Assembly: GCA_943736015.1 (NCBI GenBank)
Contig: OX031059.1
Span: 47,813,159 to 47,877,158, forward strand
DNA: 64,000 nucleotides
Reading direction: 5' to 3'
From: Tridacna crocea
Lineage: Eukaryota; Mollusca; Bivalvia; Cardiida; Cardiidae
Shown: one piece after another, positions 22,021-33,647 of the stretch
How positions within the stretch are numbered: position 1 is the stretch's first letter
Layout of the letters: the number at the start of each line of letters is the position of its first letter
The notes under the pieces: generated by a model
Databases searched by the model: none
What the model was told of the DNA's origin: nothing
The model's input: only the letters and a program-made list of their open reading frames with translations
Translations under genes and position numbers: made by a program

Positions 22021-22265
22021 TTCATCTCTGTGATGCTTTATACCATGAAAGTAATCACAATTAGGGATCCATAAAAATCATGTTGTGTTAGAACCGACTA
22101 AATCAAGTGGTAGTATGATCAATGGATTTGCAGAAAAATCACAAATAGAGCAAAATATTTTGACTCATGTCAGCGTGCACAACCGGGTAAACTGATATGA
22201 ATCAATATGTTTTGCAGTTGCATTGAACCCCCTTTTCACAGAGCATGGCTCATATATTTACTTTC

Positions 22266-22445
22266 TTAACCCATTACCATACAATCCCTAAGAAAGAAGC
22301 CTGTAGAAAACATTGTGGGAAAAGGAGAAAATCCTGGTAACCAGCATTTTCTCCTTTTCCCACAATGTTTTCTACCCTTCACAAAACAAATTTCAAAATT
22401 TCAGTCAGTTTTATTTTGTCGTCTGCAAATGCTTTCAATTTTATG
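22266..22445 (+). mobile_element. pal-TTAA MITE lacking its right terminus
   Basis: TTAACCCATTACCA, a shortened left arm, near-perfect stem, right arm to GCAAATGCTTTCAATTTTAT. Confidence 0.82.
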
Positions 22446-22449
22446 AAGA

Positions 22450-22920
22450 AAATGGCACTATTCATGTATTTAAATTGAACTACTCTGTGCCAAGTTTTAT
22501 ATTCTTGCGCTAAAGCCTGGGACCTTTCGGAGGTTCATGAATTTATCAGTGTCATTGACGACCCACTTTTTTTGAAAAGGGCCGAGTTATTACACTTGAA
22601 ATTACGTTTTTCAGTCTGTCTGGCTTTATTTGCGATAAAAGAGCATATAATCATTGCTTTTTCTGTTTGTATGTGGTTAGGACAGAGAACATAGTAATGA
22701 TATTCCAAAGCGTTTGAAGCATTGTCAAGCTAAAAACATCCGGGATATTCCGGCAAAATTTAAGCGGGAACTACTTGAACTCAATCTCTTTCTACTGTTG
22801 TGTACCTAAACGCGATGGAGTATTAGATTCATGGTACAAAATAAGATACATGGTTATCAAAATTCAATCTTGAACTCATTGTGGTATTGTCTTCGACAAA
22901 TACCACAAAAATCTCAAGAT
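22450..22920. other. Intergenic, nothing recognised
   Basis: Slightly CpG-richer sequence without open frame or repeat that I know. Confidence 0.45.
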
Positions 22921-22924
22921 TTAT

Positions 22925-23118
22925 TGACGCTAAAGAGGGAGGCCTTTGAGTAAGCTAGAAAAGAGGAAACTGCCTGTAACCAGTACATGTATTTTCTCCT
23001 TTTCCAACAATTTTTTTCTATATTTGCATAGAACATAATTTGATGTACATCTAAGTTTTCGTCCGCAAATGCTTTCATAATGAAATAGTTTACAATTTTG
23101 TCATCTTGTAAAGGTTAA
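22925..23118 (+). mobile_element. pal-TTAA MITE, decayed
   Basis: Recognisable by GAAACTGCCTGTAACCAGT, TTTTCTCCTTTTCCAACAA, GTCCGCAAATGCTTTC and the end GTAAAGGTTAA. Confidence 0.7.
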
Positions 23119-23440
23119 AGTGATTACTATGAAGGCTTTTTATAAAAGTAACTTTACCTCTTAACCAACTGAAGACTTTTTTTTCCCCATGTTACTGCAG
23201 ACCTGTTGTTTTCCATTCAGTATAATGCAGGGTTGGAAAATGCTGTTTTTTTCGTGACATGTTTACGGCATAGTTCATATGGCAAAAAGGGACCATCTAG
23301 GATCTGCAAAAAATGTCAACCATGTTAGACTGCGCAAATTGGGCAGGCTGTCCAAGGTTGACACTTTTCGCTTTTATGATATTTTCTGTGTGAAAAGTGG
23401 CCATTCTGACTAACTATACAATCATTTTTGAGCTATCAAT

Positions 23441-23668
23441 TTAACCCTTTCCCAAACAAGCCCTGGTTTTTATGTGTCTGCAGTAAAAGCCTTTTAAAAA
23501 CAGTGTGGGAAAAGGAGAAATTGCTTGTAACAGGCAATTTCTCCTTTTCCTACACAGTTTTCTACCCTTTTTGAGAACTTTCTGCCACTTTCTCCAAATC
23601 CAAAATAGTCGTCTGCAAACTGTTTCGGTTTGGAAGAGTCCAAAATTCGTCATTTGGGAAAAGGTTAA
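23441..23668 (+). mobile_element. pal-TTAA MITE, subfamily 2-like tip
   Basis: TTAACCCTTTCCCA to TTTGGGAAAAGGTTAA. Hairpin tip GGAGAAATTGCTTGTAACAG / GCAATTTCTCC combines the AATTGC core with a GTAAC centre. Confidence 0.9.
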
Positions 23669-23789
23669 ATAAACCCACACTATCGTCGATTTTTGTTTTA
23701 TCTAATGAAATACGGAATTCCCAGATTGTCCTTTTTTGAGTGACAGGTCACATATGTATTTTAAATCTCGGCAGTGTTCTGAAGAAAAC

Positions 23790-24400
23790 ATTTAGATACT
23801 GTAATAGCCATGTCCTTGTCTGCATCTTGTAAAAGTTTTACATTTTATAATATCTCTGTCATTACTCTAAGATATTTACTTCAAACTTACAGTAGATTTT
23901 GGCTATGGAAAGGGAATCCATAATACAAATGAATTCAACAGTCTGAAATATTTTTGAAACAGTCATGCCTCTTATTCTACTTAGTATTTGTCATGCGAAA
24001 ATATGGACAGTTTAGAATATCTCTGTCATTACTGAAGATATTTACTTCAAACTCAGAATATCAAACTATCAAAAGGGAACTTTACACAACAAAGGCAAAG
24101 AACTTATTGGACATTTTGACTATCAAAAGGGGGAATCCATAAAACAAATGAATTCAACAATCTGAAATATTTTTTAAACAATTAGGACCCTTATTCGACT
24201 TATAAATTCAATGGAAAATTTGGACATTTTAGAATATCTCTCTCTTTGCTGAAGTCAAGATATTTACTTCAAACTCAGAATATCACACTGTCAAAAGGGG
24301 AACCCCACACAACAAAGGCAGGTGAACTTCAAAATATTTTTGACACAGTTAAGCTCTTTTTTGGACTTAGAATCTGTTTTACAATTTAAAACTAGCATTT
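23790..24400 (+). repeat. Tandem repeat of ~220-230 bp units (dispersed bivalve-type repeat)
   Basis: The block TATCAAAAGGGGAATCCATA, AATGAATTCAACA, TCTGAAATATTTTT and GATATTTACTTCAAACTCAG recurs about two and a half times. Related single units are at 7980, 38160-38560 and 40340-40640. Confidence 0.7.
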
Positions 24401-24437
24401 TATATAATCATTACTAAAGATTGTACTTAGGAATAGT

Positions 24438-24575
24438 CTGAAGTATTCTCCTTTTCCTACTGTGTTTTCTACACTTTTGGAAATTTTTTTTAATTTTTGA
24501 CTTATGTTTATTTGTTATCTCTAAGTGCTTTCAATTTGGATCTGTCTAAAATTTTGTCGTTTGGTAAAGAGTTAA
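24438..24575 (+). mobile_element. pal-TTAA MITE, right half
   Basis: From one stem arm (CTCCTTTTCCTACTGTG) through AGTGCTTTCAATTTGGATCT to TTTGGTAAAGAGTTAA. Confidence 0.78.
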
Positions 24576-25069
24576 GGAATAGTACATATACTTTTGTATC
24601 AGTAGTTTCTAATGGTGCTAGCTATATTTGCATCAAGAGCTTCCTGTATGATGTGATTGAATGTTACAATTTCTATACAAAGACAAAATTTAGGCTTGTT
24701 CTTAATGAAAATGTATACATGTACAAAATATGATTTGGCATGTAACTTAAATGTAGATCACATGATATAGCTTATGTATGAAAAATGGAAAAATATTGTT
24801 GTAAAACAAGATACTGTCAGATTAATAGTTTTTCCCTATATTTCCACAACCTTTCTTATAGCTTTCTCTAACACTGTCATTCAAACACAGAATTACTTGA
24901 TGAAAGGTGAAGATATGTAGATAGATACCTAGATAAATTTTCAGACATTTTATCATGCATTGCTAAAGCTAGTGCCTTCAGTGTTTGTGTTGCTCTTAAC
25001 ATACACCTTTTTGATACATTTATTTATCTGCTTTGTGTTACAATTCCTTATTTTTTAATGTTTTTTTTT

Positions 25070-25990
25070 TTCAGCTCGCCTGAGCTTTTGTGCTCGGTCA
25101 AAGCTTTTATCCGTTGTATGTTGTCCGAATTACAAAACTTCTCAAAATCTTTACTAGATGATCACGTTTCAATGACCCTTAAGAAAACATTGTCGAAAAA
25201 GGAGGAAAGCTGGCAACTGATTCATATAATGTGAAAGATGGCATATGGGTCTACATGAAATGAAAAATTTGAAAAATCTTCTTGGCTAAAACCAGAACAT
25301 CTAGAGTTGTGGTAATTATGATACCTTTAACTTTACCCTGGTGTCACATTGGATTTTTCTGGTCTGAAACAATCTGGCGTTAGGCCATGGTAATTTTTAA
25401 AGCATCAACTGTTGCTACCCTACTTGGAGTCAAAAATATGTCTATCACTGGGACCATCCATTCCTTATGGAAATGCAGTGGGAAAATTTTAAAAGTTTTT
25501 CTTTCTGATATCCCGAGACCTGGAGTGATGTTTTGTGTGTAGCTCAATCTAGTCACTATTGATTAATGTTGCTCAATTTCTTGGGCCAAAGATAATCTGT
25601 TTCATATACATGTAGATTTACACACCAGATTTGTATAGAGGAAAGTTTGAGTTTGATTTGCCTTACCCCAAAGCTTAGGGTATTGACTTTTTGTTATGTC
25701 CTTGGCATTAGAGATACCCCAAGCCTTGGCAGAGGGCTATATTTACTTCACAGATAGACACTTTTTTGAGAAAAACTTTTTACATAGTATTTTACATGCA
25801 AACTGTTAGGATCTTTTTTGTATTTAATTGCCATGCCTAGAGCTTGGAAAGGCCATGTGAAGCATCAGCTGTGGATCCTTTAGCTCTTCACCTGTGGGAA
25901 GAAATTAAAATTGATATACATGTAATTATATTGAAGCATACGCTGAAGACAATTTGATGCGTTCTAAATTATAGGATTTTTGTCTTTGGC
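25070..25990. repeat. Diverged dispersed repeat region
   Basis: Starts AGCTCGCCTGAGCTTTTGTG, similar to 4705-4760. It holds phrases such as GGGCCAAAGATAATCTG and CCAAAGCTTAGGGTATTG, unlike host coding sequence. No open frame; a decayed tandem or Helentron-like element is my best guess. Confidence 0.35.
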
Positions 25991-26000
25991 CCATGAGTAA

Positions 26001-26205
26001 TCCTTAGGGGTAAAGGAGAAATGCTTGTTACCAACATTTCCTTTTTTTCCAACAGTGTTTTCAAAAGCTTGCCCGTTTCAGATCATTAAACACAGGATTG
26101 TGGAGGAAAAGGTTACTGTATTCCTTTGCTAATTGACAACAATTCTTCCTTTTCCCACAATGTTTTTTAAAAGCTAATTTGAAAGTTTGGGATTAGGTGG
26201 AAAAG
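26001..26205 (-). mobile_element. pal-TTAA MITE remnants
   Basis: GTAAAGGAGAAATGCTTGTT with inverse ACATTTCC, CAAAAGCTTGCCC and GGATTGTGGAGGAAAAGGTTA, followed by a second end fragment at 26145-26205. Confidence 0.6.
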
Positions 26206-26217
26206 AGATCATTTTGT

Positions 26218-26443
26218 TTTACCCTTTACCAAACACTCCCTGGTTTTTTATGATCCTTAGGTAAAAGCCTTTTGCAAACATTGTGGGAAAAGGAGAAAAT
26301 GCTGGTAACCCAGCATTTTCTCCTTTTCCCATAATGTTTTTTACCCTCTGGAGACAAATTTCAAGTTTTGAGCTATTTTGTCGTCTACAAGTGCTATCAA
26401 TTTGAACCAGTCTAAATTTTTTCTTCGTTTGGTAAAGGGTTAA
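26218..26443 (+). mobile_element. pal-TTAA MITE, full-length
   Basis: Left end TTTACCCTTTACCA, right end GTTTGGTAAAGGGTTAA; the tip has one extra base (GGTAACCCAGC). Confidence 0.88.
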
Positions 26444-26465
26444 CCATTTTTCCTGTGCAAGAGCC

Positions 26466-26661
26466 TTAAACTCTTTACCAAATAGCAAAATTCTAGACTG
26501 GTCGAAAGCATTTGCAGACGACAAAATTAACAAAACTAAAAAAAATTGAAACTTCTTTTAAGAGGGTGCTGATTACAAGCATTTTCTCCTTTTCCCACAG
26601 TGTTTTCAAAAGGCTTCTTCCTCAGAGTCGTTAAAACCTGGGACTGTTTGGTAAAGAGTTG
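26466..26661 (-). mobile_element. pal-TTAA MITE lacking one stem arm
   Basis: TTAAACTCTTTACCA, GTCGAAAGCATTTGCAGACG, then only one arm of the stem from GGGTGCTGATTACAAGC; ends TTTGGTAAAGAGTTG. Confidence 0.8.
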
Positions 26662-27155
26662 TGCTTCTGAAAACAAACAATGGAGAAATGTTCAGAAAGA
26701 CCTTATATTTATGCTTACATACTTTTCTTTTTAACAATGTCTTGATTTTTTTTCTGTCTGTTTTCATCATCTCATTCTAGTGAATGAATAGATCCTCCTT
26801 TTACATGCTTAAATTTAATTTATTGGCTTGCGTAAAATGTATACTGTATATCACAAATGATTTTCAATTATTTTCTTTTTTGACTGTGACGTCACATTGC
26901 TATGTCTTATGTATAAGAAATTTACCTGCGTCTTTTAAGCAAATGATATTTTGAAAAATATATGAATATTCTTTACAACATGAAAATTCTCAACAAATGC
27001 ATAGCTCAAGTACAAACTGCATGTGGCACAATTGGAACCTATCTAGAGATCCTCATTATTTGAGCTTTAAAAGACCCAACACTATAACCACTGAACTAAA
27101 GAGAACTCTGTCTAACACATTTGATAAATCATGATTTTTTCCTGGAGGAATCTAT
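26662..27155. other. Intergenic, nothing recognised
   Basis: AT-rich without supported feature. Confidence 0.5.
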
Positions 27156-27384
27156 TTAACCCATTCCCAAACGACAAAACTTTGGACCAGTCCAAATTGA
27201 CGGCACTTGCAGACGACAAAATAAACGTAACCAAAAAATTGAAATTTGTTTCCAGCATGGTAGAAAACATTGTTGGAAAAGGAGAAAATGCTGGTTACCA
27301 GCATTTTCTCCTTTTCTCACAATTTTTTCTACAGGCGCCTTTCTCAAGGGCGTCAAATGTTGGGATTGTGTGGTAATGGGTTAA
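27156..27384 (-). mobile_element. pal-TTAA MITE, full-length
   Basis: TTAACCCATTCCCA to GTGGTAATGGGTTAA; centre GGTTACC; stem nearly intact. Confidence 0.92.
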
Positions 27385-28039
27385 TAAGAAAGGAGTGATC
27401 TCTCCCAACTGCATTGCTGTAGATTATGGTTTCAAAATAATTGCCTTTTACTTCTCCGAGTTGTGCTGGAAATAAAATTGTGAAAATGTTGTTTTTTTTC
27501 TTTTGCAGATTAGTAAATTTAGCTTTGTAAATTCGTAAAGGATCAGCTGTAACATTTAGTTTGTTGAAAAGTATTTTGGGTATTAAAAACTGAAGGCTGC
27601 TCATTGAAATGTATTTTGCTGAAAAAGAATCATGCAGCAAGATTCTGGCTTGATGGGAAATAACTCTTGCTGTCTTATTCTTTTTAGTAGTGATGGCATG
27701 ACTTCTCATGAAATATCTCAACCCTCTTGTCTTGATTTAAACAAGTGACAAACAAGGGAAGAAAATGGAAATACTGTACATGTATCTGCTTTTTTTTAAC
27801 AGTATAGGAATCACTGTAAAAGAAATTGTAGCAGGGGAAAAATTTCAACTGCTTACTTCAAGCACCAAGTCCTCTTTTTACAGTAAGTAGTCTTATGCAG
27901 CACAAGAATACATGCAGTTGTTTTTATGCAGTATTGGGTTGAATCAAACACTATCATGTGATATTTTAACATGTTGTTGAATGAAGATATACATATTTGA
28001 ATGGAATTTTTTGTACAGTGACCAATGTATCATAATTAT
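27385..28039. other. Intergenic, nothing recognised
   Basis: The - strand frame at 27353-27721 begins in the preceding MITE and has no support as a gene. Confidence 0.5.
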
Positions 28040-28253
28040 TTGTTTACCACACAATTTTTTGTTTTATAAGACCCTTATGGCTTTTAGAAAGCATTGTGGG
28101 CAAATTAGAAGATGCTGCAGGTCTTCCTTTTCCACCATATTTTTACTCTTCTACAGAAAATCTCATAAATCAATTGGAGAAACATCTCTCATATACATGT
28201 AAATGCTTTCAATTTGGACTAGTCTAATATCTTGATGTCTGACAGAGAGTTAA
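28040..28253 (+). mobile_element. pal-TTAA MITE, decayed
   Basis: GTTTACCACACAAT, AAGACCCTTATGGC, a collapsed stem, then AATGCTTTCAATTTGGACTA and GACAGAGAGTTAA. Confidence 0.72.
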
Positions 28254-28382
28254 ATATGCCTTTTATTTTGCCCCTATCTGGTTTTGGCTCTTTAAAAATT
28301 GATATACTTCTTTTCATTTCTAAGACTGTTATGTTTTTGTAAGCAGAGAAATTACAATTTCTCGTTGTGTCTGAATTCTTGT

Positions 28383-29560
28383 TATACCCCCCAAAACTCT
28401 GTTTGGGGGGTATATAGGAGTAAGCTTGTCGGTCAGTCCGTCGGTCGGTCGGTCTGTAGCTTTTTGTCCGCTCTATTTCTCATAAACTACTGGACGAATT
28501 TTATTCAAACTTCACAGGTAAACTCGGTATCAAGCAGAGATGTGCATATGAAATGTTGGTTATGGTTCATTGATTTTTCACCGAGTTATGGCCCTTTCAT
28601 GAAATTTCTTGTCCGCTCTTTTTCTCGTCAACTATTTCACAGATTTGGTTGAAACTACAGAAATAGACTTAGTATAAAGCAGAGATGTGCATATCCTATT
28701 TTGGTTATGGTTTATTTAGGTTTCATAGAGTTATGGCCCTTTGATGATTCTGGACAAATTTCTTTTTCATACTTGAATTTTGTCCGGAACATATCTCCAG
28801 AACTATACTAGCTAGGGTAATGAAATTTCATGGGTGGATAGATCTCATCGAGGGGGAGTGCAGTGCATAGGAATCATAACTCTTGCTAGCTTAATTTTTG
28901 AGTAACTGCCCTTTGATTTTTTTTTATACTTGAATTTTGTCCGGAGCGTATCTCCAAAACTATACTAGCTAGGGTTATGAAATTTCATGGGTGGATAGAT
29001 CTCACCAAGGGGGAGTGCAGTGCTCAGGAATTATAACTCTTGCTTGCTTAATTTTTGAGTTATTGCCCTTTTGTTTTTTAATACTTGAATTTGGTCCAGA
29101 GCGCATCTCCAAAACTATACTAGCTAGGGTTATGAAATTTCATGGGTGGATAGATCTCACCAAGGGGGAGTGCAGTGCACAGGTATCATAACTCCAGCCT
29201 GCTTAATTTTTGAGTTACTGCCCTTTGTCGTTTTTAATACTTTAATTTGGTCCGGTGAATATCTCCAAAACTATACTAGCTAGGGTTATGAAATTTCATG
29301 GGTGGATAGATCTCATCAAGGGGAGTGCAGAGCATAGGAATCATAACTCTTGCTTCCTTTATTTTTGAGTTGTTGCCCTTTGTTGTTTTTCATACTTGAA
29401 TTTTGTCCGGAGCGTATCTCCAAAACTATACTAGCTAGGGTTATGAAATTTCATGGATGGATAGATCTCATCAAGGGGGAGTGCAGTGCACAGGAATCAT
29501 AACTCTTGCTTAATTTTTGAGTTATTGCCCTTTGTCGCTTTTCATACTTGAATTTGGTCC
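28383..29560 (-). mobile_element. Pearl/Helentron-like element with ~140 bp tandem core
   Basis: A hairpin with 13 bp perfect arms (TATACCCCCCAAA / TTTGGGGGGTATA, 28383-28414) is followed by a GTCGGTCGGTCGG microsatellite and by about six direct units near 28770-29560, each with ATCTCCAAAACTATACTAGC and TTTCATGGGTGGATAGATCT. The open frames inside come from these units. Orientation follows the convention hairpin = 3' end, an inference. Confidence 0.65.
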
Positions 29561-29569
29561 GGTGTATGC

Positions 29570-30308
29570 CCCAGCTACAATTTGCCGCTCATGTTCAACT
29601 CTTACTTTTGTACTCAACCATTCTGCATTCTGTGACAAAGACCTGTTTGGTGGCAAGGAGCTGGTGGAGGGTATGATCACGTTGAGTGATAGCTCTAGTT
29701 TCTTTATTAGTAGAAGTAGCAGTATTGCAAATACATAAACTAATATTTCTGAAGGATGCTGTAATCAGCAAGTATGCAATGTTAGCAATTAGTACAGATT
29801 CAAAAGAATCTCATTAAATGAGGTATGCTATTTAAATGGGGGGCTTAGTGCATCTGCAAAAAAAAGTATCCACTCGGGTCAGAGCTTACAGGCTGACCTG
29901 TGCTGAAACTTTTTCCTATTGGTCAATTTTGGTCATTAAGTTATCATTTCTTATAAGATAATCTTAGTATATCACAATCTCTAGATGGATCATGCAGTGT
30001 TTTCCAGTGTTTATATGCTTATCCTGGGCTATATTATCAACTCTGGATAAAATTGAAGTTTTTACTAGATTTTATTTGTAATCACTTTTGTTACTGTTTG
30101 ATTATGCATTTTGTTATGTTTCTTGTTTGTAAATAATAGTACTTTGTTACATGTAAACAGTCAAATATTATTACTGCAAAAAAAAGATGCAATTAAAATT
30201 TACTAACAGACTTGACTTTTTCACCCTCTGTTCATAGACTGTCATAAACCAAACCTAAAATATACAAGACATAAAACTTTACTAAGCAATCCCAAGTTTG
30301 TACAACCT
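29570..30308. other. Intergenic, nothing recognised except a short dispersed-repeat piece
   Basis: A piece at about 29870-29940 (ACAGGCTGACCTGTGCTGAA) resembles the repeat at 17470. Confidence 0.45.
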
Positions 30309-30535
30309 TTAACCCATTACCACACAATCCCTACTTTTGACGCCCCTGAGAAAGAAGCCTTTAGAAAACATTGTGGGAAAAGGAGAAAATGCTGGTAACC
30401 AGCATTTTCTCCTTTTCCCAAAGTGTTTTCTTACCTTCACAAAACAAATTTCCAATTTTCAGTCACTTTTGTTTTGTCATCTGCAAATGCTTTCAATTTG
30501 GACCACTAAAATATCGTCGTTAGGTAATGGGTTAA
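30309..30535 (+). mobile_element. pal-TTAA MITE, full-length
   Basis: TTAACCCATTACCA to TTAGGTAATGGGTTAA; typical young left arm CACAATCCCTACTTTTGACG. Confidence 0.92.
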
Positions 30536-30660
30536 GGAGAGGGAGAAAATGCTTGTAACCTTACCAGCATTTTGTCTCTTTTCCCTTCATGTTTTCCAAC
30601 ATACCTAAGACAAATACAATTATTTTGATGTGTATTTAATTTGTCTTAAAATACTTCCAA
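30536..30660 (+). mobile_element. pal-TTAA MITE fragment
   Basis: GGGAGAAAATGCTTGTAACC with a short insertion at the tip, an imperfect second arm and a decayed right arm. Confidence 0.6.
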
Positions 30661-30683
30661 AATGGATTAGCTTTAAGGCTTTT

Positions 30684-31636
30684 TATACGCCCGAAGGGTC
30701 GTATTATGTTATACCCCCGGTAGTCCGTCCGTCAGCAATTTGTTGTGTGTGCAACTCCTCCTACAGTTTCCATCGGAATTATTTGAAACTTGCCACAATG
30801 AATCTCCATGATGTTTAGTTGTGCTCCTGGGTCTTAGAATTTGGATTGCTGTTTGCGTTCCGAAATTATCTGCCCTTGATTTCTAAAGGAAACAACTTTA
30901 AAATTTGAATTTTTGTCAAGGCCATAACTCTCATACTATAAAAGGTATCAACTTGAAACTACATACACTGATAGAACACATTATGGAGAAGTGCAGTGCA
31001 CATGAACCATAACTTTGCCACCTTTATTTTTTGAGTTACTGCCCTTTGTTAATTTTCAGTTTGAATTTTTGTCCAGGCCAAAACTTCTAAACTATAAAGC
31101 TATTAACTTGGAACTTCATACGTTGATAGAACCCATTGTGGAGAAGTGCATTGCATATGAACTGTAACTCTGCCACCTTTATTTTTTTAGTTATTGCCCT
31201 TTGTAAATTTTCAGTTTGAATTTTTGTAAAGATCATAACTTCCAAACTTCAAAATCCATCATCTTGAAAATTCAAAGACTAATAGAACACATTATGAAGA
31301 AGTGCATTGCACAAGAACCATAACTCTGCCATCCTTCTTTTTTGAGTTATTGCCCTTTGTTAGTTTCCACTTTGAATTTTCGTCTGGGCCATAATTTCTA
31401 AAATATAAAAGATATGATCATGGACCTTCAAAGACTGATAGAACACCTTGTGGATAAGAGCAAATCACAAAATTTGTAACTTTGCCACCCTTATTTTTTT
31501 AGTTATTGCTCTTTAATATTTTTCACATATCATGGAGAATAACTACTCTTCATTCATGGCCCATCCGTCAATGCTGCTCATTTCACTGACAAGCCCCTTC
31601 AGGCGTATATGCGCCGCTCTGCGAAGCTCTTGTTTT
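30684..31636 (-). mobile_element. Pearl/Helentron-like element with ~165 bp tandem core
   Basis: Hairpin ATACGCCCGAAGGGTCGTAT, a short GTCCGTCCGTC tract, then about four to five units near 30800-31520 carrying AGTTATTGCCCTTTGTTA, GGCCATAACTTCTAAACTAT and GATAGAACACATTATGGAGA. It closes with CGTATATGCGCCGCTCTGCG and AAGCTCTTGTTTT, the shared AACAAGAG terminus seen from the other strand. Confidence 0.68.
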
Positions 31637-31651
31637 ATACCTTTCTAGGAG

Positions 31652-31882
31652 TTAAGTCTTTACCAAACCACAAAATTTTAGACTGGTCCAAATTGAAAGC
31701 ATTTGCATACCTCAAAATAAAAGTGACTAAATATCTGAAATTTGTATAGGGAAGGGCAGAAAATATTGTGGGGAAAAGGAGAAAATGCTGGTAACCAGCA
31801 TTTTCTCATTTTCCCACAATGTTTTCAAAAGACTTCTTTCTCAGGGTTTTTTAAAAGTTGGGATTGTGTGGGAAAGGTTTAA
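31652..31882 (-). mobile_element. pal-TTAA MITE with inverted centre
   Basis: TTAAGTCTTTACCA to GGGAAAGGTTTAA. Arms show - orientation, yet the tip is GGTAACC, the + version. Shares a TTAA with the next copy. Confidence 0.9.
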
Positions 31883-32110
31883 CTCTTTACCACACAATCC
31901 CAACTTTTAACGACTCTGAGAAAGAACGCTTTCGAAAAAATTGTGTGAAAAGGAGAAAATGCCGGTAACCAGCATTTTCTCCTTTTCCCACAATGTTTTC
32001 TACTCTGCTGGAAACCAATTTCACATTTTTTTGATTTTTGCTTATTTTGTCGTCTGCAAATGCTTTCAATTTGGACTAGTCTAAAATTTTGTGGTTTGGT
32101 AAAGAGTTAA
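31879..32110 (+). mobile_element. pal-TTAA MITE, full-length, head-to-head partner
   Basis: TTAACTCTTTACCA to GTTTGGTAAAGAGTTAA; centre GGTAACC. Confidence 0.92.
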
Positions 32111-32166
32111 AAGTAGCCCTGGAGGTTATGTCTCGACAAAAGCAACTACCCTTGTGCACACTGCCT

Positions 32167-32366
32167 AGCCCTTTACCAAACAACATATTCCAAAGGGATG
32201 TTAAAATATGGCACTCTGTGTTAGACAACAATTTCCAAAATTTTTACAAATTTACAAATTCAATGATAGGGTATAAAAATTTGGGGAAAATGGACAAAAT
32301 GCTGGCTAGTAGGATTTTGTACAATATATTTAAAGGGGTGTAAACATTGGTTGTTTGGTAAAGAAC
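32167..32366. mobile_element. pal-TTAA MITE, badly decayed
   Basis: Ends AGCCCTTTACCAAACAACA and TTGTTTGGTAAAGAACTA survive; the stem is reduced to ATGGACAAAATGCTGGCTAG. Confidence 0.6.
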
Positions 32367-32593
32367 TACTCCTTACCACAGGAGAAAAATTTATACTGGT
32401 CCAAATTGAAAGTATTTACAGACGACAAAATAAAGGTGACTGAAAAATTGAAATTTGTTCTGGAAAGGGTAGAAAACACTGTGGGAAAAGGAGAAAATGC
32501 TGGTTACCAGCATTTTCTCCTTTTCCCACAGTATTTTCAAAAGGCTTCTTTTTCAGGGGCGTCAAAAGTAGGGATTGTGTGGTAATGGGTTAA
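32366..32593 (-). mobile_element. pal-TTAA MITE, full-length
   Basis: Left end CTCCTTACCACAGG, right end GTGGTAATGGGTTAA. Stem arms carry the matched pair ACTGTGGG / CCCACAGT; tip GGTTACC. Confidence 0.9.
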
Positions 32594-32745
32594 CCCTCTA
32601 CCAAACAAATCCTGGTCTTTATGACCCTGAGATAGAACACTTTTAAAAACATTGTGGGTAAAGGAGAAAATGCTGGTAACCAGCATTTTCTGCAAATTAA
32701 TGCTTCCAGTTTGGTCTAAGATTATGTTGTTTGATAAAGAGTTAA
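32590..32745 (+). mobile_element. pal-TTAA MITE with deletion of one stem arm
   Basis: TTAACCCTCTACCA, intact first arm to CAGCATTTTCTGC, then directly the right arm; ends TTTGATAAAGAGTTAA. Confidence 0.85.
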
Positions 32746-32837
32746 ATCTTGACAAGATGACAAACTTTTTTTCAATAGTATAGAAAGCATTTGTGGGCAA
32801 CGATTTACATGTGGCTTAAGTTATGGGACTTCTCCTT

Positions 32838-32960
32838 TGACAGGTAGAAATTATTGTGGGAATAGAAGGAAATATCTATATCTACCATTTTCTCTCTGTT
32901 CCACAATGTATCAAAGGCCTTCTTCTCAGGGTAACGATAGTGGAGGATTTTGGTCAGTGA
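32838..32960 (-). mobile_element. pal-TTAA MITE, decayed core
   Basis: TAGAAATTATTGTGGGAATA and TTTTCTCTCTGTTCCACAAT flank an unmatched centre; the terminal arms are mostly lost. Confidence 0.5.
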
Positions 32961-33022
32961 TGATCCCACGCCCTTTCATTTACAATAATTTGGATCAGTT
33001 GTTGGATTCAGCAGAATCATAA

Positions 33023-33041
33023 AAACAACAACAACAACAAA
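33023..33041 (+). repeat. (CAA)n microsatellite
   Basis: Five to six CAA/ACA units in an A-rich run. Confidence 0.8.
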
Positions 33042-33429
33042 AAGTGCCATGATTGTCTTTGAGCAAAACAACACGTAATTAACTTGATTACTGCATAAGA
33101 CTGCATTCAATATTATGTTCATATACAGAGGATTGATTTTATCTTACGAGTCAGCAGACCAATAAATGATATGAACGAGTAATTTTGGATTTGTCAATGA
33201 TATCAGCCATGCCCTATAAAAAAGAGGTTTAGTGCACCTGCCAGAAATACCATGTTGAAAATGGCATTAAACCAAAGCAAAACAGTAATCTTTCATAGAG
33301 AGAGTGGGGAAAAAAATTAATAAGCCATCATAAAAACTATTCCATTCGCTCTTTCAGATAACACTTTACCAAACTTTTTGATGCAGATGCAGCTTGACCT
33401 AATTAAAAGTTTATTATCCATAGTTTAGT
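33042..33429. other. Intergenic, nothing recognised
   Basis: No supported feature. Confidence 0.5.
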
Positions 33430-33647
33430 TTAACTCTACCACATGACAAAAATGTAGACTTTTCCAAATTGAAAGCATTTGCAGATGACAATTTCAACAT
33501 GAATGAAGTAATGAAATTTGTATTTGAAAGAAAACATGCAAACATTTGGAAATGCTTCTTACCAGCATTTTCTCCTTTTTACACATTTTTAAAAGGCGCT
33601 TTACTTAGGGTTGTTAAAACCCTGTGATTTTGTGGTAAAGAGTTCAA
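33430..33647 (-). mobile_element. pal-TTAA MITE, diverged
   Basis: TTAACTCTACCACATG start and TTTGTGGTAAAGAGTTCAA end; stem shortened to one good arm. Confidence 0.8.

Noticed and set aside
25070-25990. Possible exon after TTTTTTTTTCAG at about 25073
   Set aside because: The sequence after the acceptor-like tract (AGCTCGCCTGAGC...) is a dispersed repeat also seen near 4705 and has stops in all useful frames.
28299-29738. Several + strand frames of 66-117 codons
   Set aside because: They are translations of the hairpin, microsatellite and ~140 bp tandem units of the pearl-like element and repeat along with the units.
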